A stretch of DNA of 47,746 bases, taken from assembly GCA_021647625.1 (NCBI GenBank), contig JAKIUJ010000004.1, positions 1 through 47,746 on the forward strand, read 5' to 3'. Made by a program: the position numbers and the translations under genes. A model generated the notes under the pieces. It was not told where the DNA came from. It saw nothing but the letters and a program-made list of their open reading frames with translations, and ran no database searches. Origin of the DNA: Desulfobacula sp. Lineage in GTDB: Bacteria; Desulfobacterota; Desulfobacteria; Desulfobacterales; Desulfobacteraceae. Positions 18,543 through 28,285 of this stretch are shown here, in pieces (positions within the stretch are counted from its first letter, which is position 1; every line of letters starts with the position of its first letter).

Positions 18543-20141
18543 ATGCAAATGAAACAATCAGATGATTATATCAAGCAATTCGAAAATGGTAAGGTTTCCC
18601 GGAGGCAGTTTTTTAAATACATGATTGGTCTGGGACTTTCTATCCCAACCATAAATTCGATATTGGCGGCGGCAGGGCCTGGAGTGATGGCTTCAACACC
18701 CGTTAGAGGGGGGCGCTTAAGAATTGCAATGGCTGGGGGCAGCCAGACGGAAACCCTGGATCCGGCGAAGAGCTATTGTTATACAGATGGTCAGCGTTGT
18801 CAATCACTCTACAATACGCTGATCCGTCCCAGTTCCAGCCTCACTCCCGAACCCGAGCTTGCCGAGTCCTGGGAGGCAACCGAGATTGCAGATGAATGGA
18901 TTTTCAAGCTCAGAAAAGGGGTTGAGTGGCATAATGGCCGGAATTTTCAGGCAAAAGATGTGGTTTATTCACTGCGCCGCATACTTGACCCCAAAACAGG
19001 TTCGGGAGGGAAGGCATATTTGGCGGATGTGGCCGATCTTAAAGCTGAGGATTCTCACACGGTTCGCATCAAGCTCAAGCGATCCGATGTCGATTTTCCA
19101 CTTGTCCTTACACATGGAAATTTTCGCATTGTTCCTGATGGCTATACAGACTTTGATAACGCGATCGGTACTGGTCCCTTTAAGCTCAAAAGCTTCAAGC
19201 CGGGACATGGTTGTCTTCTTGAAAGAAATCCAAACTATTGGAAGAGCGGTCTGCCGTATGTGGATGAAGTCGAATCTTTCAGCATCCCTGATAACGTTGC
19301 CCGGGTCAATGCGTTGCTGGCCGGGGATATTCATCTCTTGAATATTCTTGATCCGGAGTTTACTAATAAAATCGAGTCATCTCCAGGGACCCGGGTCTTG
19401 TCATCTCCGTCAGGCTTACGCGTTCCGTTCATTATGAAGTGCAACGTGCCTCCGTACGATAATCCGGATGTACGGCTGGCACTGAAACTCCTTATGGATC
19501 GAGAAAAATACAACAAGATCGTTTACGGTGCTAATGCTCAAATCGGCAATGACCACCCCATTGCACCGATTTATTCAGATTTTTGCGATGCAATTCCCCA
19601 GCGCCAGCATGATCCGGAAAAAGCAAGGTTTTTACTCAAAAAGGCGGGCGTTGATGGATTTACCTTTGATCTGCATGTTTCAGATGTCGGGATTGGAGGA
19701 AAAAAAGGTGCTCTCGTTTATAGTGACATGGCTGCCAGGGCCGGTGTCAATGTAAAGGTGATCAAAGAACCCACTGACGGTTTCTGGAAAGCTGTCTGGC
19801 TGAAAAAGGCATTTCTTATATGTTCATGGTCCATGAGGCCTACTGCCAGTATGCAAATGGCAATAGCATTTACATCTAATTCATCCTGGAATGATACATT
19901 CTGGAAGAGGCCCGATTTTGACAAGCTGCTTTTAGAGGCAAGATCAACCTTTGACAAAAAAAGACGCAAGGAACTGCATTGCGAGTTACAGTATATGATC
20001 TGTGATGACGGGGGGACAATTATCCCGAGTTTTGTCAATCTGCTCGACGCCGCTTCCACAAAGGTGAAGAATATCATTCTCCATCCGTCAATAGATTCGG
20101 GTTTTCGCAATATTCCGGAGGCCTGCTGGCTGGAGTCATGA
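18543..20141 (+). CDS. ABC peptide/nickel-type substrate-binding protein, Tat-type signal
   Basis: SRRQFFKYMIGLGLS signal; SBP_bac_5 features (LDPAKSYCYTDGQRCQSLYNTL, ELAESWEATEIADEWIFKLRKGVEWHNG, NPNYWKSGLPYVDEV). ATG may be 18549. Confidence 0.92.
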   Translation: MQMKQSDDYIKQFENGKVSRRQFFKYMIGLGLSIPTINSILAAAGPGVMASTPVRGGRLRIAMAGGSQTETLDPAKSYCYTDGQRCQSLYNTLIRPSSSLTPEPELAESWEATEIADEWIFKLRKGVEWHNGRNFQAKDVVYSLRRILDPKTGSGGKAYLADVADLKAEDSHTVRIKLKRSDVDFPLVLTHGNFRIVPDGYTDFDNAIGTGPFKLKSFKPGHGCLLERNPNYWKSGLPYVDEVESFSIPDNVARVNALLAGDIHLLNILDPEFTNKIESSPGTRVLSSPSGLRVPFIMKCNVPPYDNPDVRLALKLLMDREKYNKIVYGANAQIGNDHPIAPIYSDFCDAIPQRQHDPEKARFLLKKAGVDGFTFDLHVSDVGIGGKKGALVYSDMAARAGVNVKVIKEPTDGFWKAVWLKKAFLICSWSMRPTASMQMAIAFTSNSSWNDTFWKRPDFDKLLLEARSTFDKKRRKELHCELQYMICDDGGTIIPSFVNLLDAASTKVKNIILHPSIDSGFRNIPEACWLES

Positions 20142-21085
20142 TCTTACTTTTGGTTAGACGCTTTTTATTAGGCATTGTAACATTATGGGTAGCCTCGATC
20201 CTGGTGTTCGCAGGGACCGAGATCCTGCCCGGTGATGTAGCTTCAGCAATTCTCGGGCAAAGTGCAACACCGGAGACCATAGCGGCCATTCGCCAACAGC
20301 TCCGGCTCGATCGGCCTGCTCCAGTGCGTTATGTTGTGTGGCTGTCTCACATTGTGCGCGGCGAATTGGGTAATTCTCTCACAACCGGACGTGCCGTTTC
20401 CGGTATCATATCGGACTCGCTTAAAAACACAGTTGTACTTGCCGCTCTGACAGCCTTTTTTGCCGTCCCGCTATCACTCGGACTGGGGCTGCTTTCTGCG
20501 GCATACCCGGACAGCCTTCTTGACAGGGGTATTTCGATCTCGTCGCTGGTAGGAATTTCCCTGCCCGAGTTTTTTACAGGGACTTTGCTTGTTCTTGTAT
20601 TTGCAGTAACGTTTCACCTTTTGCCGGCAGTAAGTGTCGTCTCGGAGTTTTCTTCTTTTATGCATAAATTCCGTGCGCTGGTATTGCCTATACTGACACT
20701 AACACTGGCCGTCCTTGCTCATATGACACGGATGACCCGGGCCGCCATTCTGGATACTTTAGGTTCCCATTACGTAGAGATGGCTATCCTCAAAGGAGTG
20801 CCCAGGAGCCGTATCATCCTGCGGCACGCTCTTCCCAATGCCCTGGGACCTATTATCAACGTCATTGCCATAAACATCGGTTTTCTGGCCAGTGGGGTTG
20901 TGGTCGTGGAATCAGTATTTGCATATCCGGGTCTTGGACGATTGATCATCGACGCTGTTTCTTTCAGAGACATCCCTCTTGTCCAGGGAACAGCAATGAT
21001 TTTTTGCGTTTTTTACATAGGTGTTAATCTTTTGGCAGATCTGCTTGTGCTGACGACTAACCCCCGTTTATGGGACAAAAAATGA
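20138..21085 (+). CDS. ABC permease, DppB-like
   Basis: VASILVFAGTEILPGDVASAILGQSATPETIAAIRQQLRLDRPAPVRY; ATGA overlap with the SBP gene. Confidence 0.93.
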   Translation: MILLLVRRFLLGIVTLWVASILVFAGTEILPGDVASAILGQSATPETIAAIRQQLRLDRPAPVRYVVWLSHIVRGELGNSLTTGRAVSGIISDSLKNTVVLAALTAFFAVPLSLGLGLLSAAYPDSLLDRGISISSLVGISLPEFFTGTLLVLVFAVTFHLLPAVSVVSEFSSFMHKFRALVLPILTLTLAVLAHMTRMTRAAILDTLGSHYVEMAILKGVPRSRIILRHALPNALGPIINVIAINIGFLASGVVVVESVFAYPGLGRLIIDAVSFRDIPLVQGTAMIFCVFYIGVNLLADLLVLTTNPRLWDKK

Positions 21086-21975
21086 AAAAGCCATTTGTCT
21101 GGAAAAAGCAGCAAGAAAATACCAAAGACGAGACAGTTAAGCATCAGGCACGATTCCTGTTAACCTGGACGGCACGCGCCGGCATGGTGATTCTGGCGAT
21201 AAACATCCTGGTTGCCCTTGTCGGCCCGATGATAGCGCCTCATTCAGCAGGTGAGATTTTAACTACCACTGCTTTTGCACCACCCGGTGAGGCAGGGCTT
21301 TTGGGAACAGACTATCTGGGCAGGGACCTCTTCTCCCGGATGCTCCATGCAGGAAGGCTGACAATCGGACTTGCCCTTGCCGGTACAATGCTTGGATTTT
21401 TAATCGGCATGACCGCAGGCTTTACCGCGGCTGAAGCCGGTGGTTGGATTGACAGCATAATCAGTCGGGCTGTCGATGTTATGATTTCTTTTCCCCCAAT
21501 TTTACTTGCTCTAATCATAATTACAGGACTGGGCAGTTCCATTGTTGTTCTGATAGTCGCTATAGCCATTCCTCATGCATCACGGGTAGCTCGTGTTTCT
21601 CGCGCGATTGCTATGGATATCGGTTCAAAGGCGTTTGTCGAAGCTGCCCGGGCCAGAGGTGAAGGAACGTGGTCAATCATACGACGTGAGATTTTGCCCA
21701 ACTCGCTGGGACCGTTAGGATGTGAGTTTGGAGTGCGCGTTGCGTATTCAGTATTGAAGCTGGCTTCCTTAAGTTTTCTCGGATTAGGAATACAGCCCCC
21801 GGCCGCGGACTGGGGGCAAATGGTGCGTGAAAACATGTCCGGACTTATCTACGGATCATGGGCAGCGCTTCTGCCGGCAGCAGCAATCGCTTTATTTGCT
21901 GTGGGAATAAATCTTATTGTTGACGAGATGGGAGGGCAGACCGGTCGTGAAATTTCAAAGGAATTGTTGAAATGA
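21070..21975 (+). CDS. ABC permease, DppC-like
   Basis: LLGTDYLGRDLFSRMLHAGRLTIGLALAG; EAARARGEGTWSIIRREILPN. Confidence 0.93.
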   Translation: MGQKMKKPFVWKKQQENTKDETVKHQARFLLTWTARAGMVILAINILVALVGPMIAPHSAGEILTTTAFAPPGEAGLLGTDYLGRDLFSRMLHAGRLTIGLALAGTMLGFLIGMTAGFTAAEAGGWIDSIISRAVDVMISFPPILLALIIITGLGSSIVVLIVAIAIPHASRVARVSRAIAMDIGSKAFVEAARARGEGTWSIIRREILPNSLGPLGCEFGVRVAYSVLKLASLSFLGLGIQPPAADWGQMVRENMSGLIYGSWAALLPAAAIALFAVGINLIVDEMGGQTGREISKELLK

Positions 21976-23864
21976 AAACATCACTGAAAATCGAAAATCT
22001 TGTAATAAACGGAAAGAATTCTTCAGGCTGGTTTCCCATTGTTCAAGATGTAAGTATTGAAGTTAAACCCGGTCAAGTCGTTGCTATCATCGGAGAATCA
22101 GGGGCAGGTAAAACAACCTTGGCCTTATCTCTATTGAGCTACACACGTCCTGGAACACGAATCGTCCAGGGCCATGTATATCTCGGTGATAAAGATATAC
22201 TGGCCATAAACTTTGAGAAGCGCCGTCAGCTTCGCGGGATGAAAGTGGCATATGTAGCACAGGGCACAGCAGCGGCCCTCAACCCGGTAATCAGGCTGGG
22301 CAAGCAGATAGCTGAATGCCTGCTGGTTCATGGAATCGGTTCTGTGGCCTCTGCGCGCAAACGCACAAAGGAGCTGCTGCAACTTTTGGATTTGCCGGAT
22401 CCGGAAAAGTTTGCCCAACGCTTCCCACATCAGGTGAGCGGTGGACAGCAGCAGCGAGTTATGGTTGCCATGGCCATGGCCTGCCTGCCTGAGTTTCTGG
22501 TTTTCGACGAACCCACCACAGCCCTTGATGTTACCACCCAGATTGAGGTTCTTAAGGCTATAAAAGCCGTGATTAGTGAGAACGGAACCGGTGCGATCTA
22601 TGTGACACACGATCTTGCGGTTGTGGCACAGGTTGCCGATTGGATCGTGGTTATGCATGACGGCAAAATTATCGAAGAGGGAAAAACTGAAAAAATTCTT
22701 AATAATCCCTGGAAGGAATACACGAAAGAGTTGTTAAAAGCCGTACGCCTGATCCCGGATAATTCAGAATATTTCAACACTGACAGGCAAAAAAAGATTG
22801 AGAGCAGTGTGCCTGTCTTAATGATCAAGGCGATCCGGGCAAGTTACGAGAAAGGGTCGTGGCTGCATCCAATTTCTGAAAATCAGCATATTTTGCGCGG
22901 GGTGGATTTTTCGATTGGCCCGGGTGAGGTTGTCGCTCTTGTTGGTGAATCGGGCAGTGGGAAAAGCACCATGGCCCGGGTGATCGCAGGGTTGCTGTCA
23001 CCAAATTCCGGAAAAGTCATGTTCCAGGGTACAAATCTTGATCCAATGGTCCGGGGACGATCACTTGATCTATTGCGCAGAATTCAAATCGTATTTCAGA
23101 GTCCCGATACAACCTTGAATCTCGTAAAACGCATCGAAGAAGCAATTGGCCGCCCTTTAGAGTTATATTTCAAAATGAAGGGTAAACGGAAACGTGATCG
23201 GGTTGAAGAGCTGCTTAAAATGGTTGAGCTTCCGCCTGATTATGCGGATCGTTATCCATCGGAATTATCAGGCGGAGAGAAGCAGCGCATCGCTCTGGCT
23301 CGTGCTTTTGTTGCAAAGCCGGACCTTATTCTCTGTGATGAAGTGCTTTCCGCCTTAGATACCGTGGTGGGCGCGACCATTCTCAATCTGCTGAAAGATT
23401 TACAGGCGCGGCTGGGTGTTGCATGCCTGTTTATTTCACATGACCTTGCTACCGTTGCAACAATTGCTGACCGCGTGGTTGTTCTCTATGCCGGCCGAGT
23501 GTGTGAAGAGGGCTCCACTGGGGAGGTATTTTCACCGCCTTTTCATCCATACACAGCTTTGCTTATAGCCTCTGTGCCGGAACTGCGCTGCGGCTGGTTA
23601 GAGGACGTGCTGGTCTCACAAATCGATGTAAAAGACGCAGGAGTGGCCCCAATGGATTCTGGGTGCGCGTTCAGGACCCGATGCATTTTTTATATTAAAG
23701 ACATTTGTGATCTACAGGCACCCGTGGGAAAAAAGAACTCAGAGAGCCATATTATATACTGCCATCGTGAAATACACGAGTTGTCAGCTGTAAAGAGTGA
23801 CAAATACAAAATGACAGGTAAAGGTGGTTACAGGCAGTCCCTGGTAAGGAGGTGTTGTGGATAG
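21972..23864 (+). CDS. Fused tandem ABC ATPase (DppD-DppF type)
   Basis: Two Walker A (GESGAGKTT, GESGSGKST) and two signature motifs (VSGGQQQR, LSGGEKQR) in 630 aa. Confidence 0.94.
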   Translation: MKTSLKIENLVINGKNSSGWFPIVQDVSIEVKPGQVVAIIGESGAGKTTLALSLLSYTRPGTRIVQGHVYLGDKDILAINFEKRRQLRGMKVAYVAQGTAAALNPVIRLGKQIAECLLVHGIGSVASARKRTKELLQLLDLPDPEKFAQRFPHQVSGGQQQRVMVAMAMACLPEFLVFDEPTTALDVTTQIEVLKAIKAVISENGTGAIYVTHDLAVVAQVADWIVVMHDGKIIEEGKTEKILNNPWKEYTKELLKAVRLIPDNSEYFNTDRQKKIESSVPVLMIKAIRASYEKGSWLHPISENQHILRGVDFSIGPGEVVALVGESGSGKSTMARVIAGLLSPNSGKVMFQGTNLDPMVRGRSLDLLRRIQIVFQSPDTTLNLVKRIEEAIGRPLELYFKMKGKRKRDRVEELLKMVELPPDYADRYPSELSGGEKQRIALARAFVAKPDLILCDEVLSALDTVVGATILNLLKDLQARLGVACLFISHDLATVATIADRVVVLYAGRVCEEGSTGEVFSPPFHPYTALLIASVPELRCGWLEDVLVSQIDVKDAGVAPMDSGCAFRTRCIFYIKDICDLQAPVGKKNSESHIIYCHREIHELSAVKSDKYKMTGKGGYRQSLVRRCCG

Positions 23865-24780
23865 TTTCACGAAAGAAATCAAAGAATTTGCCATAAAGGC
23901 AGGAGCAGACGATGTCGGGATTGCAGGAAAGGAATGTTTTCAAAGAATACCGACTGTCAGACCGGATCAATTACTTCCCCAGGCTGAATCGGTTATTGTT
24001 ATATGCTGTAGAAGGATGAATGCCCGCGTAGGCCAGTATCAGCCATCCTGGAATGCTGTAGAACATCGGACCGCTGCAATCAATATTATAATGCAGGTTC
24101 TGCTGCAGACATCAGGTTTTATAGAAGACAAAGGATATGAGAGCTTTCCTATAGGCCTGCATGGGGTATTTCATGGGGCAGGTGATGCAGCACACAATGC
24201 CATCAAACATCTTGATATAACTCAGGAAGGTGAGATCCTTGGACGTGAAAATTTCGAGAAAACATATTGGGAAAATTACAAATGTCTTTCCCATATGCAC
24301 CTGGCAGAGGAAGCAGGACTCGGAGAAATCGGGTGGTGCAGGGGGCTTATCACTCCTCGGTTCGGTCCGCGGATTTCACTTGCAAGCATTGTGACGGACG
24401 CTTTTTTAGAACCGGATAAAAAACTTGAAGAGCCGGTCTGCAAAAAAGAAGAATGTGGAAAATGTGTTGAGTACTGCCGTTCAGGGGCACTGACTCCGGA
24501 TTATGGCTATAATGCCACTAAATGTATGATGCAAATGGGAGAGATCCCTCCTGCGGAGGTAATCAACCGAAAAGATGAAAAAGAGTTGAGACGTTACTTC
24601 ATCGCCCAGACTGCCAGTGTCGGGGGCGTCAGAATTCCGACGCTTGATACTGCAACCAGCCGCACTGTTGGAAGCGGGGGGTGTGGTATGTGTATTGTGG
24701 CCTGCCCTACAGGTCAGAGGAGACAGGTAAAACCACTGGCAACACAGGGAAAATTATCTATTGGTACCAATCTTATGTGA
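23857..24780 (+). CDS. QueG-like double 4Fe-4S protein, paralog B
   Basis: Close paralog of 17515..18429 throughout; CKKEECGKCVEYCRSGAL, CGMCIVACPTG. Confidence 0.8.
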   Translation: MDSFTKEIKEFAIKAGADDVGIAGKECFQRIPTVRPDQLLPQAESVIVICCRRMNARVGQYQPSWNAVEHRTAAINIIMQVLLQTSGFIEDKGYESFPIGLHGVFHGAGDAAHNAIKHLDITQEGEILGRENFEKTYWENYKCLSHMHLAEEAGLGEIGWCRGLITPRFGPRISLASIVTDAFLEPDKKLEEPVCKKEECGKCVEYCRSGALTPDYGYNATKCMMQMGEIPPAEVINRKDEKELRRYFIAQTASVGGVRIPTLDTATSRTVGSGGCGMCIVACPTGQRRQVKPLATQGKLSIGTNLM

Positions 24781-24849
24781 GGGGTTGGATTGGCAGCTAT
24801 AGTAACTTTTTGAGATTATTTAGAGTTATAATCAAGGAGGAAAGTTGAA

Positions 24850-26916
24850 TTGAAATTTTCAAACATGGATGAAAGTATAGTCAGAACCCCCTGTCGTTTT
24901 TGCCGGGGACAATGCAGTCTCAAGCTGCATATAAAAGAAAAACGAATTGTCAGGGTAGAAGCCGACCGAAATGATCCGATGAGTCACGGATATATATGCC
25001 CCAAAGGAAAAGCGATTCCCGAAATTCTTAATGCGCCTGACCGTCTTATGCATCCGCTTCGAAGAGACGGCAATAATTGGAAAAGAATTTCGTGGCAGGA
25101 AGCAATTGGCGAGATTGCAGACAAACTGAAAACAATCAAAAAAGAAGATGGTGCACATGCTACCATAATCCATATGGGACAAGAAGGGGTTATTCAGGAT
25201 ATCGAGCCATTGATACAAAGGTTTTGCAATGTTTATGGAACTCCCAACTTTTCCTCTGCTTCAAGTCAATGCTACTGGGCAAAGGAAATCGGGAATGTTT
25301 TGACTTGCGGTTCATTTCCGGAACCTGACCTTGAAAATGCAAACTGCATCATGGTGTGGGGTTCAAATCCCGGATCATCAAATCCTTTGAGGGCCCGCAG
25401 CATACTTAAAAAGCAAAACCACGGCACAGGCCTGGTCGTCATTGACCCTGCGGCAACAGCCATAGCAAAGAAAGCTGACATACACCTGCAGATAAGACCC
25501 GGCACTGACGGCGCCCTGGCGCTGGGTATGTTGAATATTATTCTGAGCAAAAATCTCTATGACAGAGAGTTTGTAGAAAAATGGACAATCGGCTTTGATG
25601 AGATAAAGGCGCTTTGTGCTGAGTTCCCACCGGAAAAAGCCCAGGAAATAACCTGGATACCGGCAGCACTGATAGAACAAGCAGCTATGTTATATGCCAA
25701 GACTAAGCCGGGCTGTATAATTCAGGGAAATGCTTTAGAACTTCATACGAATGCGGTTCAGTCGATTCGCGCTATAGCTGTCCTGGAAGCAGTTACCGGC
25801 AATTTAGATATCAAAGGCGGAGCTTTAATGAACCGCCCGGCGTACATCAATGACATTACTCTTAAGGAATTGCTGCCGCCAGACCCAAAAGCCCTGGGTT
25901 CTTCGGACTATCCGTTGTTTTACGAGTTTACACGTAATGCTCAGGTAAATATGCTGGCAGAGACAATCCTTACGGACATTCCTTATCCAATAAAAGCCAT
26001 GATTATTGCAGGGGCTAATCCTTTACTGACATTTCCGAACATCAAAAAGATGGAAAAAGCACTCAATAACCTGGACTTCATTGTTGTTATGGACATGTTC
26101 ATGACCAAGACAGCCAAACTGGCGCATATCGTACTGCCTGCGGCAACTATATTTGAAAGAAGTGAGTTATGGGGCATAGCACAGTTTCAATCCAACAAAA
26201 AAATTGTCTTTGCTGATAAGGTAGCAGAAGCCCCTCAAGAGTGCTGGCCGGACTGGAAATTCTGGTTTGAACTTGCTAAGGCGATGGGGTACCACAAGTA
26301 TTTTCCATGGGATGATATTGAACAATTGTATGAGTTCCGATTGAAGTCGAAAGGGATTAAAATTGACAAGCTGAGAAAGAGCAGCAGAAATACAATTATA
26401 TTAGGTTCAAAGGAATACTATAAGTATAAGAATAACGGTTTTCAAACTCCATCTGGAAAAGTGGAAATCTATTCAGAAAGAATGAAGGACATAGGTGTTG
26501 ATCCGTTACCCGTGTACAAGGAGCCCGCCGAAAGCCCGGTTAAGAAAGGAGTGCTCGTGGATCATTACCCTTTAGTCCTTACAACAGGGGCAAGGATTCC
26601 AGAGTACATCCATTCCCGGTTTCGCAATATTCCTTCTCTTAATGAAAAGGTACCTGAGCCATGGGTGGAAATTCATCCGGAAACAGCTATGAGTCTGGAT
26701 GTTGAAGATGGTGACAAAGTAACCGTGGAATCTGATAGAGGCAGCATAAAACTCAAAGCAAAGGTTACCGGAAAAATCAATCCGCGAGTTGTCCGTATCC
26801 TGCACGGATGGGATGAAGCCAATGCTAATATTTTAACAGACGATACAGCCCTCGACCATATCTCAGGATTTCCACCATTTAGATCATTGCAATGCAGGGT
26901 AAAAGGAAACAATTGA
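24850..26916 (+). CDS. Molybdopterin (bis-MGD) oxidoreductase, cytoplasmic type
   Basis: [4Fe-4S] motif CRFCRGQC...CPKGKA; VWGSNPGSSNPLRA; MKIMDMFMTKTAKLAHIVLPAATIFER-type core (here VVMDMFMTKTAKLAHIVLPAATIFERSE); no signal peptide. Confidence 0.93.
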   Translation: MKFSNMDESIVRTPCRFCRGQCSLKLHIKEKRIVRVEADRNDPMSHGYICPKGKAIPEILNAPDRLMHPLRRDGNNWKRISWQEAIGEIADKLKTIKKEDGAHATIIHMGQEGVIQDIEPLIQRFCNVYGTPNFSSASSQCYWAKEIGNVLTCGSFPEPDLENANCIMVWGSNPGSSNPLRARSILKKQNHGTGLVVIDPAATAIAKKADIHLQIRPGTDGALALGMLNIILSKNLYDREFVEKWTIGFDEIKALCAEFPPEKAQEITWIPAALIEQAAMLYAKTKPGCIIQGNALELHTNAVQSIRAIAVLEAVTGNLDIKGGALMNRPAYINDITLKELLPPDPKALGSSDYPLFYEFTRNAQVNMLAETILTDIPYPIKAMIIAGANPLLTFPNIKKMEKALNNLDFIVVMDMFMTKTAKLAHIVLPAATIFERSELWGIAQFQSNKKIVFADKVAEAPQECWPDWKFWFELAKAMGYHKYFPWDDIEQLYEFRLKSKGIKIDKLRKSSRNTIILGSKEYYKYKNNGFQTPSGKVEIYSERMKDIGVDPLPVYKEPAESPVKKGVLVDHYPLVLTTGARIPEYIHSRFRNIPSLNEKVPEPWVEIHPETAMSLDVEDGDKVTVESDRGSIKLKAKVTGKINPRVVRILHGWDEANANILTDDTALDHISGFPPFRSLQCRVKGNN

Positions 26917-27046
26917 TACACCAACTATCACCGGGATCAGAGCCTATGCCGTGGCGCAAGGGCATTATTTCCTGAAGTTCAAACAATACTGGTATCGGCG
27001 GACAGGATTCCAAACCATACAACAGAAGCCTCTTAACACAATGATT

Positions 27047-27517
27047 TTATATTCTTAAACTCGCAATAAGACGTTCAGGTGTCTGGAAAAAAGCAAAAAC
27101 ATCCAGGATATCCTTTACCAAAAGATCTGCTACCAAAAGGGATGATGAGGCAAGTCCTTCATCTCCAAGTATTGCAATGCCGATACAGGCTTCTTTGAGC
27201 ATCAACCTGTCATTGGCACCATTTCCCACACAGATGGTATGCGCAGATCCAAGAGTGTTGATATAATCCAGTTTCTTTTGATCCTGATCACCCTTGGGGA
27301 TAATGGTTAAAACAGCATCAACACCCAGGAGTTGTTTTTCAACAAATCCAAATGTATCTGCCGTAATGACATGAAATTTAACCTGATTTGAAAATTGAGC
27401 AATGCCTTGTTTTACGCCTTTGATTAATGTTCCGTCTTTCGCAATAGTGCCATTGTAATCAAAGATCACATGTTCAATGTTGATTTGTCCAAATCCTGGA
27501 ATATTAATTTTTATCAT
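27047..27517 (-). CDS. HAD-family (soluble P-type ATPase-like) hydrolase
   Basis: DYNGTIAKDG motif I, VGNGANDRLMLKEA motif IV. Confidence 0.8.
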   Translation of the reverse strand: MIKINIPGFGQINIEHVIFDYNGTIAKDGTLIKGVKQGIAQFSNQVKFHVITADTFGFVEKQLLGVDAVLTIIPKGDQDQKKLDYINTLGSAHTICVGNGANDRLMLKEACIGIAILGDEGLASSSLLVADLLVKDILDVFAFFQTPERLIASLRI

Positions 27518-27577
27518 ATGTCTATCCTTTTTTATTGTATGGTTTGGGTCTAATACCCGGCTTGCGGCGGGGATTCT

Positions 27578-28279
27578 TTATTGTTTGCTCAATTGCCGGT
27601 TGGACAGGACAAGTGTTGTGTCGGCGATCCTTTTTATCTGGTCCATGTAGTGGGAAACCATGATAATCGTGCAATCTTGTTTCAATATTACCAAAAGTTG
27701 TTCAATCATTTCCACCGAAGTTTCATCCAGAGAAGAGGTCGGTTCATCCAGCAATAGAATTTGTGGGTTTAAAACCAGGGTTCTGGCAATACAAAGCCGT
27801 TGCTGCTGGCCACCGGAAAGCAGGCTTGCATCCTGGGTAAGCCGGTCTTTGACTTCCTCCCACAAAAATGCTTTTTTCAACGCCGTTTTAACCTTTTCAA
27901 AGTTTGAATCCCGGTTTTTTTCTCCAATCAGTTTAAGTGGGAAGGCAACATTTTTATAAATGCCCATGGGTAGCGGATTGGGTGTTTGAAATACCATTCC
28001 CACTTTTTGGCGAAGTTGCGGAAGTGGATATCCAGGGACTGTAATCTCTTCAAAACCATTTTCGAAATCGATATTTATGATTCCCTGGCTTTTTGCTCCA
28101 TCGATATTTTCCCAAAGGCGGTTCAGGGTCATTAAAAAAGTGGATTTTCCTTGTCCTGACGGGCCTGTGATACAAGTGATGCAATTTTTTCGAATATCAA
28201 GATGAATATCTTCAAGTATAAGATTTGTATTATAATAGAACCAAAGGTCCCGGATTTGTATTTTTATCTTGTTCGTCAT
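27578..28279 (-). CDS. pstB: Phosphate-type ABC ATP-binding protein
   Basis: GPSGQGKSTFL, LLSGGQQQRLCIARTL, LLLDEPTSSLD; follows pstC/pstA homologs. Confidence 0.85.
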   Translation of the reverse strand: MTNKIKIQIRDLWFYYNTNLILEDIHLDIRKNCITCITGPSGQGKSTFLMTLNRLWENIDGAKSQGIINIDFENGFEEITVPGYPLPQLRQKVGMVFQTPNPLPMGIYKNVAFPLKLIGEKNRDSNFEKVKTALKKAFLWEEVKDRLTQDASLLSGGQQQRLCIARTLVLNPQILLLDEPTSSLDETSVEMIEQLLVILKQDCTIIMVSHYMDQIKRIADTTLVLSNRQLSKQ

Positions 28280-28285
28280 GATTTA

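Noticed and set aside
22131-22658. 175-aa minus-strand ORF inside the ABC ATPase gene
   Set aside because: Fully antisense to a conserved ATPase frame; composition fits a shadow ORF.
26914-27036. TGA at the end of the Mo oxidoreductase followed by 40-odd open codons in frame (possible readthrough or Sec extension)
   Set aside because: The protein ends where homologs normally end; an open stretch this short is expected by chance and the extension resembles no known domain.
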